Source: Tenrec ecaudatus (Eukaryota; Chordata; Mammalia; Afrosoricida; Tenrecidae). From it: DNA of 64,000 nucleotides. The translations under genes and the position numbers were made by a program. This document shows positions 1 to 10,726 of this stretch, piece after piece. The DNA is taken from NCBI RefSeq assembly GCF_050624435.1, contig NC_134546.1, positions 17,011,001-17,075,000 on the forward strand, read 5' to 3'. Position 1 is the first letter of the stretch; each line of letters opens with the position of its first letter. Below the pieces are notes generated by a model. That model was given only the letters and a program-made list of their open reading frames with translations, did no database searches and was not told the origin of the DNA.

Positions 1-138
1 ACCATCACAGGCAAGAGTTTACTCTTGCCTTACACTTAGGCACTTGTTCCTGCCACGCATACTGCAGAAAAGATATTTTACTGTTGTCATAAATGTGACA
101 TGTTGGGTAGAATGAGTCAATAAAAGAAAGGTGTAAGG

Positions 139-300
139 ACCTGATGCAAAGGGGCTTAAGTGGAGAGCAAATGCCTTGAGAATGATTGGGGCAGGGAATG
201 TATGGATGTGCTTTATACAATTGATGTATGTATATGTATGGATTGTGGTAAGAGTTGTTTGAGTCCCTAATAAAATGTAAAAGAAGAAAAGAGAAAAAAA
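139..300 (+). repeat. L1-type retrotransposon 3' end, first of two in tandem
   Basis: This is the sense-strand tail of the family that recurs across the window: a run of text ending in a block like 'gagtccctaataaaatg' followed by an A-rich tract. The terminal AATAAAATG plus A tail marks a poly(A)-tailed non-LTR element truncated at its 5' end. I cannot name the subfamily. Confidence 0.7.
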
Positions 301-426
301 TGATTAGGGCAAAGACTGTACAGATGTGCTTTATACAACTGATGTATGTATATGTATGAACTGTGAAAAGAATTGTATCAGCCCCAATAAATTGTTAAAA
401 AAAAATAAATGAAAAGAAAAAAAAAA
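300..426 (+). repeat. L1-type retrotransposon 3' end, second copy in tandem
   Basis: It repeats the last 120 bases of the copy directly to its left, including the 'gtgctttatacaactgatg' stretch and an A-rich tail. It is either a second insertion into the first tail or a local duplication of it. It lies in TIA1 intron 1. Confidence 0.6.
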
Positions 427-722
427 AGAAAGGTGTAATTTAAGTATCTGATTTAGTGGTCTGCACTCAATGTTATCATCTGATGAGAACAGTAAAAGTG
501 AAAAGATTAACTGAAGCAATCAACACACAAAACGATAAAGCCAAAGGTTCATGGAGAGGAGTGGGATGGGTAATAAGAGTAAAGGATAAGTGTGAGGTGA
601 CAGTAAGGTAAGGCCCACATTAATATACAACAATTATTTAGTTGTAGGCTTTTACAAGTTTTCTACAACTTAATGACCTGCATTCTTAGGAAACATGAAA
701 TCTGTAAAATAATTGTAAAAAC

Positions 723-882
723 CCGTGGCATTGTCAATTCTGACTCACAGCCACTCTAAAGGGCAAAGTAGAACCAATTCCAGTGTTTCTAAGACTGAAT
801 CTTTATGTGAACAGAAAAGACTCAAACTGCCAACCTTGTGGCAAGCAGTTCATAACATAACCCACTATCACTAGGGCCCTGA
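723..882 (-). repeat. AfroSINE (antisense)
   Basis: On the minus strand it begins with the family start 'agggccctagtgatagtgg' and continues through the tRNA-like box B to the conserved tail about bases not far from 'gagtcagaattgac'. It is diverged and lies in TIA1 intron 1. Confidence 0.7.
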
Positions 883-1138
883 TAAGTGTACAGCTATCTC
901 AAAAAAAGGGTGACTATCCATAAACATTTGAGAGGACATTACATTAAAAGATGTTAAAGATTCTTGGATTTGCAAGAATTAACACCCATCCACTAACACC
1001 AATGATATTTTTTCTAGTGTGTAGCTTCAACTAATTCAATGATTTAAAAGTGATCAAAGGCCAATTCAGATTCACTATTCAAAAAAACCAACACCACAAA
1101 AAAGCCATGGCGCATGTTTTCGGAATGTATTCACTAGA

Positions 1139-1332
1139 GAGGCAGCCTTGGTAGTACAATGGTTAAGCACTCAACTGTTAACCAAAAGGGTACCAGTTCG
1201 AATCCACCAACTGCTACTCGGGAGAGCGATGTAGCCATCAGCTTCCATGAAGTGTGCAACTCCTATAGGACAGTTGTTTTGTCCTACAGGGTCACCATGA
1301 GTTCATTGGACAACAGGACTGGCTTTTCAAAT
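1139..1332 (+). repeat. AfroSINE
   Basis: The head 'ggttaagcactcaactgtta', the box B 'agttcgaatcc' and the body 'gtcctacagggtcaccatga' are all visible, so the copy is nearly full length. It lies in TIA1 intron 1. Confidence 0.8.
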
Positions 1333-1879
1333 CAACCACAGGTAAATTTTTCTAGAAACAAGTCATCCGCTAAGTGCAACGTTGTTTCAAGGTAAAGTGC
1401 AGGTTACCGTATAAAGTAACAACAACTATTACATCAACGAGGTGTGGTTATAAGGGTTAGGTTACATATAGATCATAAATATTAACTTGAAATAGAGGTT
1501 TTGGAGATTTAAAAAATATATACTGGACTTCCTAACAGTTGAACCAGCTAGAAAGGTACCCAAAGAAAGTTAAAATCGCCTTGTTCAACGCAGAGATTTC
1601 TCAACCCGCCAATATTCCAGAAATAACACAAAGGGCCACGTCAGAAACTCAGAGCTTTTCCTTCACTTTTGAGAAAAACCAAACAAAGGCAGGATCGCCT
1701 CCCCGGACAATACTTGGATCAACAAAAGGGGAAAACAGTGGGGAACTTAAGACGACCAAGAAAACCGCTTATGGTGAGAGCCTTGAACTCCAAAAATCCT
1801 CACACGGTCCTCGGAAGTGCAAGGCATTGATCGACTGTTGCTTCCTAAAAACTGTCCATTCGTTCAGCAGCACGTCCGT

Positions 1880-2960
1880 CACGAGCAGCGAGGGCGGATA
1901 AACACGCGCCGGACCCGCATCCCCGATACCTTCGGGGGAGACGTCCCTTTTGGAGAGAGCCTCGGGCTGCCCGCCCGGGGAGGGTGTTGGGGGGCGAGGG
2001 GCCGCGACACAGAAGGACGGACGGCGCGAAGGAAAATAACCGGCGCGGTGGCCAGCTGGCAACTCCAGCATAAAGTTGACCTCTCGGGAGAGAAGCGCCA
2101 GGCGCCTCGAGAAAACAAGCAAGCAAAGCTGATCGACAGACAGCAAGAAACGAGTGAAAATCTGCCGGCCGGCGTTCGGGATGAAGAGGTTCAGCGAGGT
2201 GGCGGGAGGGGGCGGCGGCGAGGAAGCTTGGGGACACCGGGGACGTCCGCCGCGTTCTGCACACGGGGTTTGAATGAAAAGTGCTCGCGCCGGACACGCG
2301 CGCACGGGGGGCCCGAGGCGAGGCCCAAGGCCACGCTGCCGGGCAGCCGCGGCCACCGGACTCCGGTGCGGGGTGGCCCCCGCGCCTCCCTTCACCGCGC
2401 CGACCCCTCACAGCCCGAGTCCCGGTCGCTCCGTATCCAGACGTGCGTCCGGAGAGGCCTGGGGTCGCGGCGTCCACGGACAATAGGCAGCGACCGAGCC
2501 CCCCCCCTTCCGACGACCCCCATCCCTCGCCCCCCAGCGCTGCCCCCGACTCACAGCGTCTTGGGCATCTCGTCCTCCATGGCTGCTGCTGTCGCGGCGG
2601 GGCCTCCGGGTCCAGGTCCCGACCCTTGACTACCTCCCAAACCTTTTGAGGGGCTATGGCTGCGGGATAGCGGGGTTCCGCGGCCGGCCGGAGGTTCCTC
2701 CGCCTCCTCCTGTGGCGGCAATTACACTTCACCGCCGGGCCCCCGCGCGAACAATGAAGCCCCGATACAAGATGGCGGAGAGCCGGGAGTCTAGGAGCCG
2801 CCAGCCGGGTGACCCGTGCCGCGCAGGCGCAGAGACGCCGTGCCCTCTCCACCTCCCGGCCGCCGGGCGACACCTCCCGCTATAGGCTCACTTGTTGCGC
2901 AGGCGCTCTTCCAGGCGACGCGGGGGCGGCGTGGGGTTCAGAGTGCGCACGCGCGTGGGT
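1880..2960 (-). promoter_or_regulatory. TIA1: CpG-island promoter of TIA1
   Basis: About 1 kb of very GC-rich, CpG-dense sequence surrounds the first coding exon of TIA1, in contrast to the AT-rich DNA on both sides. The TIA1 5' UTR should lie just to the right of base 2580. An AAGATGGCGG YY1-type motif sits near 2769-2778 on the plus strand. No TATA box is obvious, as is usual for such promoters. The exact start site cannot be read from sequence alone. Confidence 0.75.
2555..2580 (-). CDS. TIA1: TIA1 first coding exon (partial gene)
   Basis: The minus strand reads M-E-D-E-M-P-K-T-L, the known N-terminus of TIA-1, and then a clean GTGAGT donor. TIA-1 is an RNA-binding protein with three RRM domains that binds U-rich RNA, regulates splicing and translation, and nucleates stress granules. 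Only 26 coding bases are in the window. The next exon, which should begin the first RRM, is not found in the remaining 2.5 kb, so intron 1 runs off the left edge. TIA1 next to PCYOX1, SNRPG and FAM136A matches the human 2p13.3 order. The residue match is short, so the identification leans on synteny as well, but the two agree. Confidence 0.9.
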
Positions 2961-3111
2961 TAACGCTACCAGGACTGTATTTGGTAGTCTAATGTCGATT
3001 TTAGAAAATTTCAGCAATGATCTAATGACATAGAAACCTATAGGAAAATGAAGGGTCCTAGCCATTTCCAGAGAATGGGACATGCTCTCATTTTAAGAGA
3101 CAAGGATGAAT

Positions 3112-3116
3112 AAAAA
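3112..3116 (-). terminator. Pol III terminator of tRNA-Gly
   Basis: A run of five A on the plus strand gives TTTTT about 6 bases past the 3' end of the tRNA on the minus strand. This is a standard RNA polymerase III terminator. Confidence 0.8.
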
Positions 3117-3121
3117 GGAGC

Positions 3122-3192
3122 TGCGCCGCCCGGGAATCGAACCCGGGTCGCAAGAATGGGAATCTTGCATGATACCACTACACCAGCGGCGC
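3122..3192 (-). tRNA. tRNA-Gly (anticodon CCC)
   Basis: The minus strand starts GCGCCGCTGG and folds as a 71-base tRNA with a 7-bp acceptor stem pairing GCGCCGC with GCGGCGC and an A discriminator. The A box (TGGTGTAGTGG) and B box (GGTTCGAATCC) are intact. The anticodon loop TTCCCAT gives CCC, read from plus-strand bases 3158-3160. A human tRNA-Gly-CCC gene also sits beside TIA1, so this is a conserved syntenic locus and not a SINE-derived copy. No 3' CCA is encoded, as expected in a eukaryote. Confidence 0.95.
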
Positions 3193-3199
3193 TGATGGT

Positions 3200-4600
3200 A
3201 GCTAGGCTGACAAAAACCCTTTAGGAGTAAATGGAGGTAGAAATCGGCTTACTATGAAGACAAAAGCTAAAATATATATGTATATATAATTTTTCATTTA
3301 TCCTAAACTCTTACGGAGAGTATATAATGTGTTATTTTTCATAGATTTAAGAAGTATTTTATTTTTTATAAATAGAAGAAATATTTTATTTTTCCTAATT
3401 CCAAAACATGAAATAATGTTCTTGCCTTCTAGTTATAGAAACCTTTCAAAATGTTTTACTTAAAAAGATCTGAGGGTCTTCGATAAGAAGACTTTGCTAT
3501 GTTTTGCAATTAATTAAACTTGATTTTTGTGCGTTAAAAAAAAAGACTTTGCTATGATAATATTAACCACATATTTGAGACCCAGTAAAGCAGTACCAGA
3601 TTTTGCTGTAGTTTTCATAATATTTTCATTTTGGGGGAATACATAATATACAAAATATTTAAGAAATAGTTATTTAATGAAAATTGGTTACAGAATCTTA
3701 AAAGCAAATGAGTCTGAAAATATATCAATTTCACATGTTTTCTTACAGACAAGAAAAATTAGTGTTCTGGAATTTTGCTCAGTGTACTCATTATGCATTT
3801 ATTTCGTTTTATATGCTAACATGAAATACTGGTTTTAAATATAAAATAATTGGCACATCCAAAAGCATCATGTCCCCCTCAGAGTACTTACTTAGATTAG
3901 AATACCTTTAAAATTTTCCATTTTTCAAATTGTCTTTAGAGGTGGTCGTACTTTCTTCAGAAAGTAAAAATAAAAAACTTTTGAAGGTAAAGAAGATAAA
4001 TGTTAATAGTAGTCTTTAAAAATCAAAATATTGAAGAAAACATTAAAACAAAACCCTTTAGTTTCCATTTATTTTTCTAACACCACTGTGATTGACCATC
4101 TCTTCGTATGTTTTTGTGCATTAGCACTTGCTCTTCTTTGAATTTCTTATTTATATGCTTAGATCATATGTCTATTGGGTTGTTAACCTTGTCTTAGCAA
4201 TTCATAGTAGTCTATTTGTACGTCTGTGGTATTAAGCACTATCTCGTTTGTCATTTGTGGCAAATATTTTTCTCATGAACTTTTTGTAATATTTTTTGTA
4301 ATTGTGTCTTTTACTGTGTTAAGTCTAGCATAGTAAAATATACTTACCTTTTCTCGTCTTGCTTCCTTTTTTGTATTGCTTCTTACTTAAGAGAATAAAT
4401 ATCACTTAACCATGTAAATAATAATAATAAGAAGAAGAAATGTAAGGTAGCACTAAATCACTTTTCTTCCAGGAAGTTTCAAAGAAAGAAAAAATATGAT
4501 GCAGTGACAGAAATATGAATCTGAGTGTTTAAGGAGACTGCCTTTTTCACAATACTCCTTTAGCTAAATATTAATGTGTTACCGTATTATACCCATATAA
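3200..4600. other. AT-rich intergenic DNA without a gene
   Basis: I see no coding region. From about 4080 to 4300 the text resembles the 3' part of an ancient mammalian L1 in minus orientation (a 'tctattgggttgtt' stretch followed by 'ggcaaatatttttctcatgaa'), heavily diverged. The remainder is unrecognised AT-rich sequence. Confidence 0.5.
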
Positions 4601-4810
4601 GGGCGTCTTGGTGGCGCTGTGGGACAGGCCTTGAACTGCTCATCTCCAGGTGGAAACTCACCAGCTCCTCTGTGGGAGAAAGATGAGGCTGGCTACTCCA
4701 GGAACCACCTCCATCAGTGACTCTCCCTTTCTTGAGTGAGAAATGCGAGCTTGTCTGTCTTAAGGAATCACGATGGGACAGTGGATCTGGTGGATTTTGT
4801 GTGTTTAAAA
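4601..4810 (+). repeat. AfroSINE, diverged
   Basis: The head 'gtcttggtggcgctgtggga' and the 'gggagaaagatgaggct' body are conserved. The tail is worn. Confidence 0.7.
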
Positions 4811-5123
4811 AAAAGATACTCGTATATGGTGAGCCCCAACCCTATAACCCTGACCCATGACTTTCTTAAAATCTTTTTACAGTTTTTTTTTCTTTCCAGT
4901 TTTAATGGCAGTTTATTTGGGAAAGGGCATGATGACAGAATGGAAAATGTTTGATACCTTCCTGCTTTACTAATTTTTTATAGTCTCCTTATTCACTTGT
5001 TATTTGAATTAAATTCTTTCTCAAGGTTTCGGTTTTTCAGTTTCGACTCATAGAGACCCACTCGCTGCAGAACAGAACGAAACACTACCTGGTCTTAGTC
5101 TGTCCTCCCAATTGTTCTTAGGA

Positions 5124-5514
5124 AGGAGCCCTGGTGGGAGAGTGGGTAGGGTTCAACTGTGAGCCTCAAGGTCAGCAAATTGAAACTACCAGTCTCTCTG
5201 TGGGAGAAAGACAGGACTTTCTACTCCTGTAAATAGTTACAGTCTCTGAACTGCCCTTCCATGCCCAATAGCAGTGGTTCTCAACCTTCCTAATGCCGCG
5301 ATCCTTTCATACAGTTTCTCATGTTGTGAGGATACCTCCCGAACCATAACAATATTTTCCTTGCGACTTTATAACTGTCATTTTGCTACTGTTATGAATC
5401 CAGCAACTCCTGTGAATGGATTGTTCCACCCACCAAAGGGTCACGACCCACAGGTTGAGAACTGCTGTCCTATAGGGTCACTAAGAGTCACAATCAATTC
5501 AATGGCAATGAGCT
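5124..5514 (+). repeat. AfroSINE split by a SPIN element
   Basis: The SINE head starts at 'ggagccctggtgggagagtg', runs to about 5271, is interrupted by a SPIN copy, and resumes with 'tcctatagggtcactaagag' at about 5468. The SINE is therefore older than the SPIN insertion. Confidence 0.85.
5272..5467 (-). mobile_element. SPIN nonautonomous hAT element (MITE)
   Basis: It starts CAGTGGTTCTCAACC and ends GGTTGAGAACTGCTG, the terminal inverted repeats of the SPIN hAT family, with the family's internal text between. Flanking octamers CCCAATAG and TCCTATAG match at 6 of 8 positions and fit the 8-bp hAT target duplication. It is about 196 bp, with no transposase. It is inserted in an AfroSINE. Confidence 0.9.
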
Positions 5515-5925
5515 GTTTTTGTTGCAGCCACTGTGTTAATCCACCTTGTCAAGGGCCTTCCTCTTTTTTTGCTTCCCGCTACCCTACCACTCATAGGTCC
5601 TCTTCCAGAGACTGGTCTCCCCTGAAAACATGTCCAAAGGATGTGAGACAAAATGTCACCATTCTTGCTTCTGAGGAGCTTTCTGGCTATGTATCTGCCA
5701 AGACAGATTTGTGTGTTTATTTGGCAGTCTACGGTACTTTCAATAGCCTTCGCCTGCATCTGTCCTTCTTCAATCTTCCTTAGTCAATGTCCAATTCCAA
5801 TTTTCACATACATATGAGGGGATTAAAAATATCTTGACTTGCGTCAGGCACACCATAGTCCCCAATGTAACCTCTTTGCTTTTCAACACTTTAAAGAGGT
5901 CTTGCAGATTAACCTATTGCAACGT
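5515..5925 (-). repeat. RTE/BovB-type LINE fragment
   Basis: Translated on the minus strand, pieces read like the C-terminal part of BovB-type ORF2, around a stretch like 'RYIARKLLRSKNGDIL' and a basic K-K-R-G-R-P run. The same text recurs at several other places in the window. It is truncated and broken by frameshifts. Confidence 0.7.
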
Positions 5926-5999
5926 GTGGTTTGATCAGTAGCAAAGGAGAAAATTTCTGTTTTGGCCTTTTCATTCCTTCCCTTTTATTTTTTTAAAAT

Positions 6000-6600
6000 G
6001 ACCTTTTATGTTTTTCATTTGTGATGTTTTGGGCATTGCCCTACAACTCATCTGGTCTTCAGTAATTCATGTTCAGTGAATCGAATCTGTTCTTGAGATG
6101 GTCTATAAATTCTAAATTAGTGAAATTTCGTGTTGCTCTGATAAGTGAACCATGAGGTGAGGTATACTTAAGGTTGTATTTTGGTTCTCATGTACCTGTT
6201 TTAATTTGCTCTAGCCTCCATTTGAACTTGCATATGAGCTGTCGCAGTCAGCCTCTGTCTGATCTTGTTTTAGCTGCTGACATTGAACTTCTCCATCATC
6301 TTTTCCCACAGATAAAGTCAGTCATTCCATTTTGTGACAGCCATGTGTATTGCCGCTGTTTATGTTGTTGGAAAAGGTATTTGCAATGAAGAAGCCATTG
6401 GTCTCACAAAATTATATCATACAACCATAGCTTTGTTTCTATCATCATGATTGTATTTTCCAACTACGTGCATGCTGACTTTATTTAAAGTGGTTTATGT
6501 TGTACAACAGATTTATGATACGTTATCCTTTATATGGTGTCCTTTGATTAAAAAATGTATTGAACAGTAAAATTGACATTGAATTTTCCCCAAGCATCAT
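6000..6600. other. Intergenic DNA, nothing recognised
   Basis: No gene, RNA or repeat boundary can be supported here. Confidence 0.4.
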
Positions 6601-6687
6601 TTCACGTTTATTAGTAACTGAATAGCAGGCAGTTCCAATTTATTATCTTTAAAAGGGGCAGAAATAAAAGTTACTATGCAATAAATA

Positions 6688-6893
6688 AAGGAGCCCTGAA
6701 GGTGCAGTGGGATATGTGTTTGACTGCTAACTGCAAGGTCAGCTGTTTGAGCCCCCCAGCCACTTTGCAAGAGAAAAATGAGGCTTTCTGTTCCCATAAA
6801 GATTTATAGCCTCAGAAACCCACAGGAGAAGGTCCCATCTGTCCGATAGGGTCTCTGTGAATTGTAATCAACTAAGTGGGAGTGAGTTTGTTA
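6688..6893 (+). repeat. AfroSINE, near full length
   Basis: It runs from 'ggagccctgaaggtgcagtg' through 'gcaaggtcagctgtttgag' to 'gtgggagtgagtttg', covering the head, box B region and tail of the family. Confidence 0.8.
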
Positions 6894-7211
6894 CAATAAA
6901 AAGATTCAAATGTTCTGAAACCCAAATTGGGCTGTCAGAGTTTCAACGCCTTTATTAAAATTAAAGTATTCCAGTCTTATAAAAAGATGGCACAACTTCT
7001 CCACTTGTGTAAGAAACACTTAAAAGAAAAGCTAAAATTTTTCTTACACAGAAGCTTGGAGTCAGCCTCACCTCTGAAATATTTAACATGAATTATCCAT
7101 GGACTTGTTTGTATTAAAATGTGTTATAAAGTGTTTACTTCATAACTTGAAGAAAAATCTAGATCTTCAAAACATTTATGAAAATTGCTATGAAGTCTTC
7201 CACTTAATTTT

Positions 7212-7268
7212 TAAAAATCATTTTATTGGGCTCATACAACTCTTATCACAATCCATACATGAAGTCTT
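7212..7268 (-). repeat. Very short L1-type 3' end
   Basis: 'aaaatcattttattgggctc' followed by 'atacaactcttatcacaatc' is the antisense tail of the recurring poly(A) family. Only about 55 bp are present. Confidence 0.8.
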
Positions 7269-7423
7269 ACACTTTCGACACTCTAAATTGCCCTCTCTCC
7301 TTCCAGGTATGTGCCTTTTCAATTAAATGATCCTCCCCCCCCCCCCACACACACACTCTTCTCAAGCTGTGCTCTGGCTCTCTCTGTATCTATTGCACAA
7401 TATCTCATACCAAAGAAAATCCT

Positions 7424-7596
7424 GTGGCCATCTAACCAATGATTCTCATTCACAGTGACCCTAGAGGGCAGAAAACAACTACCCCTTTGGGGCTCCAAAG
7501 CTTTACATCTTTTAAAGGCAGCAGAGTGGTGGTTCAAATCACTGACCTCATGATTGGCAGCTCAATGTATAACCAACTAGCCCCATGGGTCCCCAT
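7424..7596 (-). repeat. AfroSINE (antisense), diverged
   Basis: It shows the antisense pattern 'agtgaccctagagggcag' ending near 'ccaactagcccca'. A run of C and CA bases lies just to its left at about 7334-7358. Confidence 0.6.
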
Positions 7597-7599
7597 CTA

Positions 7600-8095
7600 G
7601 CTTCCCTTGGGACTCCCTTAATATCTAATTATTTTTAGCAAGTTTATTGTTTTTGTTAGTCAGTAAACAGAACTGAACTGCTCAAAGTCTGGCCAAAGGA
7701 GTTAGATTAATATCTCTAGCACCTTTTGAAATTATTAGTTATGTTAACTCATATATTAAAATCAGCTCAATGTTGAGTAAAAAAATAATTATTTTTCAAA
7801 TATTTCTTACCTGCTTAAAAATCTTATCCTGTAATTCATGGTCCTGAATTCTCCTTTTTAAGACTAAGATGATAATTTAATGTGAATATAGGGCATATCC
7901 AGGTGAGCTACAGTAGGGGAGGGGAAAAAAGATGATAAATTAATAAATTAGTGTAACTTAATTTCTGAAAACATAGTAGAACACCAGGTCTAAGAAACTA
8001 CAGCTGATGTCTATGCAGTGCAGTTTCTGAATCTGCTCCCCAACTAACTCCAGGAACAAGTCTGAAAACCAAGACACTGGGGGGAAACGTTTTTT
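7600..8095. other. AT-rich intergenic DNA, nothing recognised
   Basis: No coding, RNA or repeat signal can be supported here. Confidence 0.4.
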
Positions 8096-8815
8096 TTTTT
8101 AATGTAGTTGTGCTATATTATCAATGCATCTTGATTGCATGTTGATTAATTTCAAACTGAAGAACTTGATAGAATTTGTCTCTTCATAACCAACTTTAGT
8201 GGCTGATTGTAAACTTGATAATAATTGTATTCGCTGGTCTTTCTCATAAGCCTCTAGGTATAATCCTGTCACACACAGCATTTTGCTTCAAGATGGATCT
8301 TAAAATGCTCTTTTTGATGATGAATAGGATGCCATTCCTCTTGAATTTGTCACTCTCAACATAGTAAAAAAAGCCACCCACGTAGTCAATTCTAATAAAG
8401 CAATAAATATCTATTGAAGGTCTACCCATAGGCAGTGGGAGCCCACTAGCAGCTCCACAGGAGAAAGATCTGGCAATTTCTTCCCGAAAAATTGCCACCA
8501 GGGAAAACCTGTGAGGTAGTTGTACTGTCACATAAGATCCGTCTGAGTTGTAATTGATGCCACGAGAATGACCAGGCTTGAGGCACCGAGAGATTGTGGG
8601 CGCGGGGGTTTGGAGAATGGAAAGTCTAACACGAGTTGCCCCGTTGCTGTTCCTCAAGCACCATCAGCATTCCCTTTGCCTGGTTAGCTCTTTCTCCAGA
8701 CATTTCTTGGTTCATTCCCAGACTTCTGGCAAGCTTTTGTTCTAATGTCACATTCTCAGCGAGGGCCACCCTGTCCATCCCATTTAAAATGGCAACATAT
8801 TTACAATTCACGATC
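8095..8815 (-). pseudogene. Possible processed pseudogene of unidentified parent
   Basis: On the minus strand a 61-codon open stretch (8626-8811, reading M-N-C-K-Y-V-A-I-L-N-G-M-D-R) is followed, in another frame, by a 137-codon stretch (8244-8657) that contains a run such as 'RPSIDIYCFIRIDYVGGFFY'. The region ends at a run of at least ten T on the plus strand (about 8090-8100), which would be a poly(A) tail on the minus strand. Long overlapping frames, no visible introns and an A tail suggest a decayed mRNA retrocopy. I do not recognise the protein, so the parent gene is unknown. A chance assembly of open frames is possible. Confidence 0.35.
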
Positions 8816-8929
8816 CACTTATTTCCTTATGTAGGCCTCCACTAGGATGTCCCGTTCAGTAGTGTATGGTTTATTAGTACATTATTTTGTTTACTGATTG
8901 CTCTTAAGCAGCTCCTGAACATGGTGTGC

Positions 8930-8988
8930 TGCTTACAGGGAACTCAATAAATATTTGCCTAATGAAGGAATGAATGGATGCTTCCTTT
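8930..8988 (+). repeat. L2-type 3' end
   Basis: 'aactcaataaatatttgcct' followed by 'aatgaaggaatgaatgg' is the typical end of an ancient L2 LINE. Confidence 0.6.
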
Positions 8989-9142
8989 CTGGTCCTGACC
9001 TTCTACTCCCTTCTTTCAAGTTCAACTTTTTAACTCACTTTCTTTTCTTTTTTTTTTCTTTAACTCACTTTCTTATCACCCATGCTGCTCTTTGTGTTTT
9101 TCCTTCCTTTCTTTTTTCTGAGGGAGTGAACATAGCTACAGG

Positions 9143-9352
9143 ACTACAGGACACTGTGGTGGTGCAGTAGTTAAGGCGCAAGGCTTAAGGTTGGAATTTC
9201 AAGCCCATCAACGTGAAATGACTCACTGGGAGAAAGGCCTAGTGGGATGCTCCCATAAAGACTGACAGGCTAGGAAACTCTAGGAGACAGTTCTACTGGG
9301 TCACGCACAGTCACTATGAGAATCAACTCAATGGTACGCAACAGTATAATGG
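9143..9352 (+). repeat. AfroSINE
   Basis: It has the head 'gtggtggtgcagtagttaag' and the tail 'tcactatgagaatcaactca'. It is moderately diverged. Confidence 0.75.
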
Positions 9353-9665
9353 CAAAAATGAAGTTAGGTGACACTCGTCATTCGCCCACCAAAGGTCATG
9401 GAAAATGTGTATCATGAAAAAAAAAAAACAATGCAAAAATTGGAAACTAGCTTTTCACTCCAAATAAACTCATACTAATTTATTATAACATGTCTGGACA
9501 GGACCTAAACACTACAAAAGGCAAGACATTAGTTTGAAAAGAAATTCTATCAGAGCAGCATGACTTCTATGAAAATTGACGCAAGTTTCTTGGGACAATG
9601 TATCAAAGAAATCAGTAGCTTATAAGTGAATCACTATTTATTTATTTATTGGGATAACTCTTTTT

Positions 9666-10029
9666 TTCATTTTTAATACGGGAACATTTATTGCACAACT
9701 AAATGTTGAAATCCTTAGGATGAACTTGACGCTGCAACCGCTGCCCTCTTGGGTTGTTCCCCCATGGAATCCACGCCTGAAGCTGCGGTAGACAATTTTC
9801 AGGTGGCTCATTCGACCAGTACCGGTGGTATTTCGTCTTTTAGCCTTGGCACTCCAGTTATACTTTCTCTTGCGCTTGGCTGGGCAACCACACTTGCCAC
9901 CGGTCGACTTCTGGAGATGGCAGGCCTTGGAGCCACAGCGGTGGCACAGGGTGTGCGTCATATTGCAACGTTTTCTGAAGGATGACGTTCCCTTGTCATT
10001 TTGCTTCTGTGGCCAAGACCAAAGAGAGA
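9666..10029 (-). pseudogene. RPL37: RPL37 processed pseudogene
   Basis: On the minus strand the translation [12 protein letters not shown] followed by '[20 protein letters not shown]' matches ribosomal protein L37 of the large subunit, including most of its zinc-finger cysteine region. The ATG lies at 9997-9999 and the copy has no introns. The start of the reading frame lacks one base relative to the expected ATGACAAAGGG, so the true N-terminus is out of frame with the rest. Several zinc-site and basic residues are replaced, for example glycine at an expected cysteine, and the C-terminus is scrambled. An AATAAA signal and an A tail end it at about 9661. ATAACTCTTTTT target duplications flank it (9654-9665 and 10030-10041). 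This is a dead L1-mediated retrocopy. Confidence 0.93.
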
Positions 10030-10041
10030 ATAACTCTTTTT

Positions 10042-10398
10042 AAAAAAAATCATTTTATTGGGGGCTCATACAATTCTTATCACAATCCATACATACATCC
10101 ATTGTGTCAAACACATTGGTATATTTACATACATCCATTCTGTCGAGCACATGGGTACATTTGTTGCCATCATCATTCTCAAAACATTTACCTTCTACTT
10201 GAGCCCTTAATATGAGCTCCTTATATTTTCCCATCCCTCTACACTACCCCCTCCCTCATGAACCCTTCCTAATTAATAAATTATTATTATGTTATATCCT
10301 ACACTGTCTGACGTCTCCCTTCACCCATTTTTCTGTTGTCCACCCCCAGGGAGAAGGTTATATGCAGATCCTTGTAACTGGTTCCCCCTTTCTACCCC
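10042..10398 (-). repeat. L1-type retrotransposon 3' end
   Basis: It starts 'taaaaaaaatcattttattg' and extends about 355 bp upstream through the family 3' UTR. It is flanked by AATAACTCTTTTT on both sides (about 10029-10041 and 10399-10411), the same target used by the RPL37 retrocopy to its left. Confidence 0.85.
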
Positions 10399-10493
10399 AA
10401 TAACTCTTTTTTTAAAGGACGAGATGGTATTAGAAACAAAGCCCACAGAAGCAGCCCATTGACATACATTTAAAAAAAAATCTTTTTTTGGTT

Positions 10494-10712
10494 GTTTTTT
10501 AAAATCATTTTATTAGGGCTCATACAACTCCTTTTACAATCCGTAAATACATCATTGGTGTCCAGCACATTTGTATATATGCTGCCATCCATCATCATTC
10601 TCAAAACAGCCACTCTCCACCTGAGCCCCTGGCATCAGCTCATTTTCTCCTCCCTCCCTGCTTCCCCCTCCCCCTGAACCCTTGATAATTTATAAATAAT
10701 AATTATTTTTTG
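10494..10712 (-). repeat. L1-type retrotransposon 3' end
   Basis: This is a 5'-truncated antisense tail starting 'aaaatcattttattagggct' and ending around 'gataatttataaataataa'. Confidence 0.8.
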
Positions 10713-10726
10713 GTTGTTTTTGTTTT

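Noticed and set aside
1141-1332. tRNA-like box A and B text as a real tRNA gene
   Set aside because: It belongs to a tRNA-derived SINE head; there is no closed acceptor stem or terminator as in the Gly tRNA at 3122.
1817-2885. Several long open frames on both strands in the TIA1 CpG island
   Set aside because: They arise from GC-rich, stop-poor DNA, overlap each other in all frames and show no known domain. Only the 26-base TIA1 exon is supported.
5274-5783. 169-codon open frame
   Set aside because: It runs across SPIN, AfroSINE and an antisense RTE fragment.
9749-10043. Plus-strand frames at the RPL37 locus
   Set aside because: They are shadows on the opposite strand of the RPL37 retrocopy.
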